From Nipponacmea schrenckii (Eukaryota > Mollusca > Gastropoda > Lottiidae), in contig JAUJPP010000005.1 of assembly GCA_030562195.1 (NCBI GenBank), positions 22,183,106 to 22,247,105 of the forward strand: 64,000 bases of DNA. Reading direction: 5' to 3'. Shown here one piece after another: positions 12,476 through 25,000 of the stretch. The notes beneath the pieces were generated by a model. It did not search any database and was not told the origin of the DNA. It saw nothing but the letters and a program-made list of their open reading frames with translations. How positions within the stretch are numbered: position 1 is the stretch's first letter; every line of letters begins with the position of its first letter. The position numbers were made by a program, and so were the translations under genes.

Positions 12476-13037
12476 TAACATTAGAAGAAATATACAGCAT
12501 TATATTGGTCTAGATATAATTAATAATAGATACAACTATTTTCTTAATACCATAATAATCTGTACAATAATTTAAATACTATACCACAATCCAGTACTAC
12601 TCTTATAGTTAATTCAAACAAAATAGGTTGTAAATTGACTTGTCTATATTTATCAAACTCAAACAAACTCAATTATATAATACATGTATACAAACATTTA
12701 CAAACCATTTTCTTATTTACAAAATTTTCTTTGTATTAGATAATGAGATTTTGAAATTTGAACTCAAAGCAAAAGTAATAACATCAAACAATTTAAGAAA
12801 AGACATACATTTCCCAGTGAAAGATTTAAATTGACTTCATTTTAAAATATACTTTTAAAGACTCTTTTAACAGTTATTATAATTGTTAATATTAATTAAC
12901 CATGAATTTAATTTAAGTTGTCTCACATTCACCGTAATCTTTATACATATTCATGAAAGATGAAGCATGTTTTAAAAAGACATTATGTAATAAATTAGAA
13001 TAGCACTTCACCATAAATACCAATTACAATAAATGAT

Positions 13038-16000
13038 TTACGCTAACCCAAAGCCTTCTGAACATTCACTGACTGCTAATAATAGTTGGTGTCGTAACTT
13101 GTCATATGTTTCATAAGCTGGTAAATCTAGTTGATTAAAACTGAAAATATACCAATTATATACTTATTAACCATTCCATTATTTAATTTAAAGACAAGTC
13201 ATTCTAACTGTTTCTAAAGAATATTTTATATACTGATTTCAAAAATAGTATGCAAGATATTTCTGTTTAAACAAAGGTTGAACTCCAACAATATTTGGGC
13301 CTTGTTCAAGATCTCATTAAAATACATAATTACACCAATTTCATTCCATTTTCTATGCATTTGACTAAGTCAAGTGCAATATCTCAAGATTTCTTCAAAT
13401 ATAAATAATCAGACCAAGTATAACTCATATCAACTGTAGTCTTTATAGCTTTCACAAGCTAATTTAGACACTTTTTTTTATTTAGCAACAACTCAAAAAC
13501 CATTCATTGAAAATTCTTTCATTGTCAAAATTGTCCAAGATCTCATCAATTTAAAGGATCACAACAAATTTCGTAGACATACGATGATAACTGTAGTCTC
13601 TATCGCGTTCACAAGCCTATTGTGGACGGATGGACGGACAGTGGTGACTACAATAAATGACCACATTATAATGTGGGCGTATAAAAATAGTAAAGGTTGG
13701 TCGATATGTAATTACATAGTGAAAAAGTTGCCTTAAGCCCATTGAGAGGGCACATTCTTGGATGTTTTGCTCATTGCATAATCAGTTTAAGCACTCTCTG
13801 GTACCCCTGATGGGTAACCATACTTCAAGTCCGTAAGATTTGGAGTTACCATGAGGGCACATAGTTATATTTTTGTAATTATCTCAAAATGACCATCTGA
13901 AATATTTTTAAAAGTTAGAAATAATATTACCATGTATGTGCAGTAGGTAACCTGTCTGTAGACCGATCATCTCGATGTATTTGAAACTTCTGTATACCAT
14001 TCATACCTTCTAAATAAGCAAAGCCTTGTAGTGGTACCTTAGATGTTCCAGTAACAAACTGTAAGAAGTTAGCTCGTTCAGCTTGATCAAATGATCTTAA
14101 TGCTCTCCAAAACCATTGAATCTAAAACAACAATACAAAAATATAAATAAATAAAAGCTTAAAATTTTCAAAGATTTATGAATTTTTTGTCAGAACTAAA
14201 ATGCCTAGGCCAAATTTGAAACAACTCTCTTTTGAGTTCATTCTTCCAAATATTGTTTTTGCTGGTCTAAATTTAATGAAATTGTACTATACAAACACCT
14301 TCGCAGAATAACTGTATCCACTATATGACCACATTGAAAATGTATTTATCATATATTTATTGATACTACTATAAAAGAAAACAAATGAACTGACCTGTAG
14401 TGATGTGGCCTGATATTTATGATATTCTGAATTAGCTTTTAAATCATCAATATCTATAGTAGGCAATCCTGATATCAATAATTCTATTTCTTGTTCAGTA
14501 AATATAGACACTAATTTCTTTGGAATTATATCATAAAACCCTTCAAGGAAAGCATTCAATTGTTTTCTGATATCAGCTGTCATCCTCATTTGACAAACTA
14601 ATTTAACATATTCCCTTTTATTCTCCTCTGTAACTGGTATATTTCTACCATTAGGTTTTAAATCTCTAGATTCTGTTACACCAAACTCTCGAATCTATAA
14701 TTAAGTGTATCATATATATAATACATCAATTTATTGAAACATTATTATACTACTCTTTACCTAAACACATATTGAAAGGAAATGTGTATAAGGAACACTA
14801 ATAGAATCAATTTGCACCATTCTAATATTCTTCAGATATCTGTGGTTCCTACAATTCCACTATATAAAACTTTTTTGACCTAATTTATGAAGTCTTTATT
14901 ATGTACTAAGTATTATTATCATTAAACATTTAGTTTTTGAACCCTGGCTGAAAATTATTTTTATTTTATAAAAACGTTCAATGCTTTTAACACTTAGAAA
15001 TTCACTGATGTCCCAAAAAGTTAATTTCCAAATTAATAGTAGGTTTAATAAAGTTATGGTTGTCTTCAAAACTTAATATACAATATCAAATTTGGTCACT
15101 AAGATATAAATCTTACCTCAGTACTAAATGATAACTCGTAACCCAATTTATCAACAGTATTCTCTAGTAGAAATACTAAACCAGAATAGAATGAATAGTC
15201 TTCACTTTCCATGTCATTATATCTGTAATAATAACAATATATTAATTATTAATTCTATACATTTCCATTGTGATACACAAGCTACTAAGAATCAGAATTC
15301 TTTAGAAATTAATCAAGTATATGTCTTAGGGATATGCCATACTGTGTGCAATGAGGAAAATTTGGCGAAGTCAGTGGCATTAGCCACTCACAGCTTGTTG
15401 ATTGTCTAATTTGAATGAGTTGATGCGTTTTCCATGTCAGCTTCTCCACCCCATTAAAAAGGCAGAGGCAGAGGTATTAATGGCAAAAACAAAAGGCTAT
15501 TCTATAACTGGGTTTGATAGAAACAATCAGAAAGTTTGTGTTATGGGGCTGAAGGACAGCTGATGAAGTTATATCTACAAAATGATAGAAAAGTTCAACT
15601 TACTTGACTTGTAATCCTAGAAGATGTTTATAGAAGGATCTTGTAAAATAACATTCTAATAACTTATTGTCATACACAGCTTTAGCAATAATTCTTCCCA
15701 CAAATTTAAAATAACTGAGATGATTAGAATTACAATGTGATGATGGATTGATGGTGTATGTTACTCTATCACCAGGTGATGTACGGAATAGTGCGTAGTT
15801 AGGATTAAATATTTCTCTGGATATAATTAAATACCATTCTCTTAATAAACCTCCTGCATCCTGACCTTCTTCACCTATCAAAATAAATATTATGTCATAT
15901 TGTATTACAATGGTCTATCATATTACTATATTGTGGTCTGAAATATATGTATTGCATGTATGAGTTATCTCCCTTAGGAGATAGGTGGCTATGTGAGCCG

Positions 16001-19000
16001 AAATAAAGATGGTGGTCTTAATTTGATAGTGTATTTAATCTTCTAATCCGAGTCATCCCTTTACACATCGACCCCAACAGAACATGGTGGAGATGCCGGG
16101 TATCGATCCCGGTACCTCTCACACTTTACACATCGACCCCAACAGAACAATGACTATAACAATTTCACTATTATAGAGCTAAAGGACTAAATTACATTTC
16201 AGCAGGCTGAGATTTTGATGCAGCAGAGATGGTAATCTGCTTAATAATAGGACATATAGACAGAATGTAATAAAGTAATAATACAGTACAAAAATGTGGC
16301 TTTTTCAATCTTGCATTCATAAGTTTTTGAAAATTAATGGTACTTGCCTTCAAAGACGATATAGAATCTTTGCTTCCATTCTTCTGGAGAACGGCGGAAG
16401 AGTTCACGGAAGGAATCTTCAAAGACATGTTCTCTACGTACATGTACTGGCAAATCTTCACGTCTCAAACCTTCATCATGTTGTTCTAATTCTTGACGGA
16501 AATACCTTCTCTTGACATCAAAATCTAATATACGTGTATGATCTACCAACACCGAGAATGGACCTTCAGCCAAAGGTGTTGTGGACTGTCTTAATATCTG
16601 ATTTAATACAGTTCTGTGAGTTTCTGAAATATTATTACAGGATATACATTATACATGTATAACAAATATCATAGAATAAGTACATTAATATAACTGTTTA
16701 TGTGACCAATGCTCAAATCTATCAAAAGTTGTCAAAAGTTTTAGATATACTATTGTCATATTGTAATATCACAGTGTAACATATTACTTTATTGTGGTCT
16801 TAAGTACATGTCTTGCATGTATGAGTTATCTCCCTAAGGATATAGAGGGCTGCTGGAGCCTGAATAAAGATGGTGGTCCGAGTGTGTTTGATCTCCTAAT
16901 CCGAGTCATCCCTAATAAATCAACCCCAACATGTCCATGTTAGTCTATATTAAGTATTCGATTATCATACATGAATGAAATTGTATATAAGGAGATAAAA
17001 TAAATGTTAATACCAACCTGCAAAGCGTAAGAATTTCTGTGTATCTGGAGGAAGGTGATTTAATGATGAAACTGAAGCTACTGAGTTCTCCCGAGATAAT
17101 AATTGTGAATCAGAGATACCAGGTGATGGTGGTGCCATCTCTAGATTAAGATGTGCCATTTGATCTTCACGTTTCTGATTACTTGTTTCACCGGTTTTAC
17201 TCTCTTTCTCACCTGAAATAAAATCATCAAGATTTTCAAAACTATACTTATATATCCATTAAAACATGAGCTCATAATTACAAGAGATTGAAAATAATTA
17301 TATCACAATCAATACAATATGGAAGGCAGAAGTATCAAACATACTAAAACAGGTTGATACTCAGAATTTCAAGCTATGCGATCTTTAGACACCAGAACTA
17401 TTCAGCCTGAAACCCAACTGAAGTTTGACAAGTAGAAGTTTTGTATTCATTGAATCACAAATCAAATGTGCCAGTCTAATGAAATAAACATGTATTAAGT
17501 ATTTCACTGTTATATACTGAGAGAGTTAGAGAAACCTAGTCTTACCAGCATGCACTATAAAGAAAGCCTCAACAGCAGATTGTAATATCAATACAGCATG
17601 TTGATCTGGTGTTTTAGCTAACTCTGTTAAACAATCACCTAGCATAGACCATAAATCATCCAATGCTAACTGATCACTTAATCTAGGTAATATATTCTTT
17701 TCTTCTTTCTTTTCTTTCTTCTCTTGAGATGGACCTGTAATATTATATTCTGGTATTATAGGCAATGCTAGTGCACAATCAGATTATTAAGATCAAATTT
17801 ATAGAATTAACTCATGATTCAGGTTAAAAGCAATAATCCACCTAAATATTGAGCATTAAAATTGTAATAAAACTAGTACTATATCCATTGATTTTGACAG
17901 GTTTTCCCCACATGACAAGGCCATTAAGAAATCAAAATCAGAACATTCAAGTCCATACCAAGTTTCATGAGAAGTGTACTAGCTGTTGTGCAAGAAATGT
18001 TGATGGTTGGACAATTTTATATAAACAAAGCTTATCATAAACAATATAACATTCATCCAAGTTAAACCTAGCTTGACAGAATAATTTTTGAGAAATATAA
18101 CTCGGATTATAACTTAGATTAATTAATCTTAAATTAAGCACTTTCAAAGACAACTGAAGAATCTAAATAACTTTATAACATTTACTGACCAGCTTGATCA
18201 ACATCCATTGGTGTATCACCAGTTTGTTCCGATGTTGATGGTATGGCGTTAGATGTTGATGATGTATCTGATGAAGTTGTTGATGTTGTTGCTGCTGGAG
18301 TTGGTGCAGTATTTAAACTTCGACCTTGTACACCAAATAAATCAGAATCATAATGAGACAACAATGAATCCACTTCATCTTGTAATCTATCATAGGTAGC
18401 TGAAATGAAATGAAATAAGTAGGCTTTCAGAACAAAAAACTCATATTTCATCCGATTAGCCGATGAATGCAAATATTGCATGAGTGCGAAATTGGTCTGA
18501 AAATAAACAAAGACAAGCATCTGCAAAACTGTCTAATGAACATTGTACCTGTAGATCAAGATCCATTCTTAGTCAAATTATATACAGTTTGCACAGATGT
18601 TCATATTCAAGCTGAAAAGCATCTAGCTATACCCAAAAATTAACATTTTATGACTTAAGTTTTTATCGGCAGAACTATAATAATTTAATAATATAAATTT
18701 ACATAGAGATTTCAATCAATATTACATAAAGATGATCTTAACCTGAAGTTGTTGGTTTGGGAATATTCTTATTGGCAACCCTTGCTGCTTCTCTCAGTTG
18801 AATGATCACTTTCAATACTCGTAAAAAGAACTGTTGGCTGGAGACCTTACTAGTTAATTGAGACATGGATGGTAATTGCAACTCTCGTCCAGTCTTAAAT
18901 TTAGTTGGTGCAGCCACTATGATATTGTTACCAGGAGCAAATCTAAAAAAGAAGATAAACTGATTATACCATATGAAAAGGTGGTTATCAATTGTTTTCA

Positions 19001-22000
19001 CTGAGATCATATAAAATATTTTAGAGCTGGATCATCTTGTTTAGCTATAGTCACCACAACACCTTTGTTCTGAATATATTATTAAGGACACTTACCTATC
19101 AACAAGTACACCTTTAGATTGTTGTGTTGGTACAACATCATCTCTATTATCATCATCATAATCATCTTTCAATTTACAATTCATTTCTTGAAGTTCATGT
19201 AATAAACACCTAGAAACACGAGTTTTAAATATCAATGAACTGACACATTCTACCAAAAATATTCAAAACTTGTGTCTTTGTTAAGTATGTTAACAATTTA
19301 TTGGTTTTTAATGTATGTATATATCTTTAATTCCAGTTCACCCAGCTGTTAAAGGGTAGAATAATCCGGGAAAGATCAATGCCAAGAGGTTTGGCCAAGG
19401 ACTAGTTGGTAGAAAGGATCCTTCACGGCAGACTTGTAAAATATAGTTTTCTTTCTTTCTTTTTACTTCAGTTTTTTGGGAAGAGTTTTTAATTTGTTAT
19501 AAAACATAAAATGATAAATAAAAAACGGACCGACTGTGTTTCAGTGTGTAAGATTAAATACTAGACCCACCTGATATGTGTACTAACTGTTAAACCTAAT
19601 TCTCTAGCTCCTTGCAATAACAAATTTAACACAGAATTTCTAGTTGCTGGTGTAGCCCATGATAATTGTAATAATAAATTAGTAGCATCTTCTAAACCCT
19701 CTTCAGAACAAGATTTAGATGTTAACACCTAAAATAAACATTTTTGTCAACATAAGTACATCATTTGCTTTTTAAGTATAACACAACAAAATAAAATAAA
19801 AAGCAATATTATAGTAGAACTCACTTGTTAGTAACAATTTACACATATCAACATATGCTCTTTAGATGTTAAAAATATAAGGTATTTTTTCCAAATATTT
19901 GCTGATAAAATGTGACTGTATACAGTGTGTACAACAGAACATGAATGGATTAGACACCATACATGGATGCCAATAAAATGTATATATATCAATACTTAGA
20001 CTTAAAGTATAAATATATTGTATAATTAAACTTGTCAAAAGAGTTGTTACCTGTACAGCTAGTTTTAATTCTGTTTCTAATATAGGTTTATCATCTTCTA
20101 TTTTATCTTCTTTTAGTTCATTATTCTCTACAAAATAATGATCAATCAGAAGTATCAGTATTGAGGTGTAAATTTGGATCAGATTGTACCAAAGTTGTAC
20201 TCAGAAATAAGAATTTTCAGCTTGGTTAACCAGTAATGGTGTCAAAGCTCAAAGTCGAAACTTGTGACTTAAAATCCATGCATGCCGACAATTAGCTGCA
20301 TTAGAAAGTTGAACCGAAGGCGAATTTGTCCTTAAGACAGCTTTTGATTGAGAATTATATTAGACACAAATGCTCAGTGAATATTTTACAATCTTTCTCT
20401 CTATTCAAACTAGAAAAACTGTTAACAAGTGTATTATATAAGATGGGTTTTGCAATATATATAGCAATGTCAACTTGTCTTACCTGTTAATTTCTCACTA
20501 CTAGACTGACTAGACATATTACTAGCTGTACTGGTAGTTGTAGATAATGTAGTTGTTGCAGGTGTAAATATAGATAATGGTGTAGTGGTGTTAGCAGTTG
20601 ATCTATTACGAGCCGATTCAGGAAGACCTATTGATACTAGTCCTAATAATCGTAACAACCTGTCAGTTAATAACTGACTTCGACGTATCACAGAATGAGA
20701 TAAGAAAGGCCATTAATTGACCTATAGGTGATGTATTATAACTACTACTAACAATTTCAACTTCAGAAGTCACACTACTGTGAAGTTTGGGAATTCCTTT
20801 ACCTTTTTTACCACTAGCACTATCTAATCTCACTAACAGATCCCAGAAGTCAGTTTCAGTCTTGTCTAATTTTTCAGATTTACTTAATCTAGGACTAACA
20901 GATCCAGTGCTGGCTGAGCCACTCGCTTTGGATTTTATCTCACTGTCTTTGTCTTCTTCACATTTTTGCACTTCTTTCACTTTATTATCATCGTTAGCAC
21001 TTGTAGATGGTAGGAAATGTCCAGGGAATATTTTAGCTAGAGAGATTAAGGTGTCTAGAACATGACGACAAACAACAGGAGCAGCTTGTGAATGTATATT
21101 TACACTAGTATTAGAGGTGTTGGTATGTTTTTTACCACTTCTCTGAATCTGAAACACATTGGCACGACAGCCTAGAGCAGCTTCTTGACTGATGTTCAAC
21201 CAAGAGACATGGTTACGCTCACTACGACTTATAGACGGAGAATCAGTTTGCATTGCAGTTATTTTTCTTTGTTTACTTGGTGTTTTTGTTTTATCTTCAT
21301 TATCTAATCTACAATCACTAGTTTTTTGTAAGATTGATAACAGAGCACGAATAACCCAAGCTCGAGTTGCAGCATGATAGCACAAGTTACGAAGTACTCG
21401 ATGTAATCTGCTGGTATTTAACTTAGGTTCATCTAAAAATAACAACACTAATAAACAAGTTAATGATTCGTGGTCTAATAAATGACGCCCCTTTAACTTC
21501 ATATTGTTCGCATTGGCAGCATTTTGTTGTGACATTCTTCCAGAGCCCCATGTTGATAGATGGTTGCCGAAGCGAGGTGCTCTAATGGCATACCTTGTTC
21601 CTATTCTAGATGCCAGACCTGCAAAACAATGAATTTAAATTAAAACAAAATCAAATACGCAAAATGAAGAAAAACTGTTACTTGTTTTTAGATTTGATTT
21701 GAGGACACAATAAGCTGGGGCCTTATTCTCAAAAGCCTGAATAAGACTAAATCCAGAGATGAGAGAAACAAGTTAGCAACAATCTGTATCTCATTTGGCC
21801 CTGGTTCACAAATTGATTTCCAGGGAATTTTAAACACATCCACATGGTCGACTAGTATGTGTATATCAAGGATGATAAGAATAATAAGATATCAGATACT
21901 TAATTTCATGCAAACATGCACATTAAAATAAGTTATAACAGACAGTAGAAGTGTATTCAATCAATTTAAAATGTTAAGTATTATACACAAGGTTCTAGTC

Positions 22001-25000
22001 GACTATATGATATGAAGGGAAGTTATCTCTACCAGTATGTCTCAAAATAGCAGACAAAGATGCAGCACCCGCTTGTGCAAACAATCTTTCTTGGATCAAT
22101 CGTCTGTGTCGATCTTCCAGTTCACGCCTTAATTCCTGAGCTTCAGCAGCTAAATCTGTTGGTAATACAGCTATCATACTTTCATCCATATCTGATAACA
22201 CTTGTTGTCGAAGTTGAGATGGTAAAGTAGCAAAGAAACCAGCAGGATCTATTGGTGTATCAGGGTTGGTTGTAGATTGGGTTTGTGCTGCAGCTCGTGC
22301 TTGTTCTGCTCTTTGCTGTGCCAAAACCTAAACATAAATTATACATGTACGTGTATATCAAAAGAAAAATAGATATTTTCCATGCAAGTTGCCCGCATGT
22401 CATCTCACAGAAAGGCAACAATGACCAGTAAGAAATACCAGTAAGTGTTATCAACAATTAAAAGTAAACATATTTTAAAGGGATAATAGCCGTTAGAATA
22501 CACTCGTCCTATGGCTTATATTTGTGTTTAATATTGACTATTAGTTAAATAAGTATGTATCCCACACCTAATCAAATTTCAAAAAGCCACAATAAACATA
22601 TGTTTGGAATTTTAAAAAAAAGTGAGCCAGCGACGATTCCATTCAGTTTGAGAATAACAGCGTCTGGTAAATCAACGCTAAAACATCATTGTGCAATTCA
22701 ACAGTAGGGGTCAAGGATGCGTGAAAACCCATAATTATGTTAGTATTAAGCGTTTTATAATTAACTACATGATTTTGTGGATTTATCCGATAATAGAGGG
22801 ATTTTGATGTATAGGTAAGTCCACTGATGGATATATACTGTTGTTGTCCTAATTTGAGTGAAATTAAATTTTTATGTGCCTTCTAACGCCTATTATCCCT
22901 TTAAAGGGATAATAGGCGTTAGAATACACTCGTCCTACGGCTTATATTTGTATTTCATATTGACTGTTAGTTAAATAAGTATGCATCCCACACTTTACCA
23001 AATTTTAAAAAGCCACAATAGAAATATATTCGGAATTTTAAAAAAAAGTGAGCCAGCGACGATTCCATTCAGTTTGAGAATAAAAGCGTCTGGTAAATCA
23101 ACGCTAAAACATCATTGTGGAATTCAACAGTAGGGGTCAAGGACGCGTGAAAACTCATATGTTAGAGTTACTTCCCTTTATATTTACACGATTTGAAATC
23201 GCTTGATGGATGGCTCAAGCGTTTTATGATTAACTACTTTATTTTGGGGATTTATCGGATTTTAGAGGGGTTTTGATGTATAGGTAAGTCCACTGATGGA
23301 TATATACTGTTATTGTCCAAATTTGAGTGAACTTAAATTTTTATGTTCGTTCTAACGCCTATTATCCCTTTAAGAAGAGCAATAATTCACATATCAAACA
23401 GAAGGACCCATTAAATATGAGAGCATGTCAATATATTTAATTTATATTAAACGTGGCTACATAAGAGCTCTTTTTCGCCCACAAATTCCCCAAGAACCTC
23501 AAGATTAATATTCTACCTCTTCCTGTATGGCAAGTGGTAAAGCTGCCAAAAATTCTGGATTGACTTCCATGGTACCAGTGCTCTCAGCAGCTTGTGCTTG
23601 TAATTGAGCTCTCTGTTGAATTCTTTGGAGACGTAGTTGTTCTGCTATAACCTCCTGACGAATATTTTCTGGTAATGCAGCAAGGAATGAAGGATCTACA
23701 CCATCTGGTAAGCTGGATTCACTACTAGATGATGGAGCTGTATTGGCTATATTATTGGGTGTCTGAACAGTAGAGAGAGCTGTTGTGGTAGTAGTATCTG
23801 TTGATAGTGTTGAAGCGGTGCTAAATGTAAATATTATATCAAAGTAATTATCATTGAAGGAAGTGACTGAAATGTTTTTAGCATATCAAAATAGGGTATG
23901 GTAGGAGTGATAGAGAATCTCAAAGGCATAAAAAGCCTGAATCTTCTGTTCGTGATGACAACATGAAAGATAAGGGTATTTTGACATCAGTCAAGGAATA
24001 TTTAATAAACTCAACCTACATCACAGACTAACATTTTTGTTCATTAATCTCCTTTTATTTGATTGCTTTTTCATTAAAAATTTAAAGTACTATTTTTAAT
24101 GTTAGCATTCAATTAGCCAAGAAAACCATGGACTGTGAAAGGTTCCATTCTGGGAAAGGATTCTTACTAATATTACACTCACCTATCTGAGGAACTAGAG
24201 GCAGTAGATACAATAGTTGACTGAACTCCTACAAATAAAAACATTAACAATTATATACAATTCTTCTATCTAACATGTAATAAACAATACAAAAATATTA
24301 ATAGTAAAAATGTAAATTGAACAACAATATAATTACTATATTGTCAAAAAAGGTAAAGATATTTACCAGCAGAAAAAGATTGAGGATCTGTTGAAGAACC
24401 AGCAGACATTCCATTGGATTCAACTTCATCAAATGAGAGTAGAAATGCTAAATTAGTTTGATTAGAACCACCATCATTTCTAAAAAAAACAGATAAAGAA
24501 TAATTAGATCTAAATAAAATACTACCAAATTCAAATATCTTCGTTTTTGTCAAATTGTGGTCTGGTTACCTAACAAGAGTAACTTCCCTTTTAGTTAGAG
24601 AGAGAGAGCTGCTTCGCAATTCTATAAAAATGAAAATTAAGTCATAAGTTTGACTTACCTTCTAGGAGCATCAGGTGGTATTGGGGTAGGATGGTGTATA
24701 GAGGGAGTGACAAACTGATCAGTAGATGTAGGTATAATACTAGATGTTACGGTAGTGGTTGAGGTAGGAGTAGAGAAAGCAGTACTAGTAGTTGAACTAG
24801 TTATTGATGGTGTTGCTACAGATGTTGTAGCAGTGGTTGTGATTGGTGAAGCTAACACTTCTTCAACCACTACTGATGCTAGTCTTTCAACAGCAGCTAC
24901 TGCTTCACTAACACCTGAGGGACAAAAAGACAATGATAACATTTAGTCTTTTATTACATTATTATGTTATCAGAGTTATCAATGCCTTGAACATGCTTAG

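Larger units (their letters stand above)
13038..17212 (-). other. HUWE1: HUWE1 catalytic HECT domain exons
   Basis: Six exons encode [88 protein letters not shown] and the active-site segment [17 protein letters not shown], with the conserved C-terminal GFGLA. The thioester cysteine codon (TG|T) is split by the last intron, between 13931 and 13140. The exon at 16348 ends with a GC donor (AAG/GCAAGT), and splicing from it gives the expected [12 protein letters not shown]. All hallmark residues of an active HECT ligase are present. Confidence 0.96.
22033..23820 (-). other. HUWE1: HUWE1 UBM ubiquitin-binding motifs (DUF4414 region)
   Basis: Three related helices with a central Leu-Pro are visible: [18 protein letters not shown] and [17 protein letters not shown] in exon 23517-23820, and [18 protein letters not shown] in exon 22033-22327. 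They match the triple UBM array of human HUWE1. The intron between the two exons carries a pair of TTAA-flanked MITEs. Confidence 0.92.

Noticed and set aside
20787..21377. Plus-strand open frames over the large HUWE1 exon
   Set aside because: Antisense shadows of well-conserved HUWE1 coding sequence.
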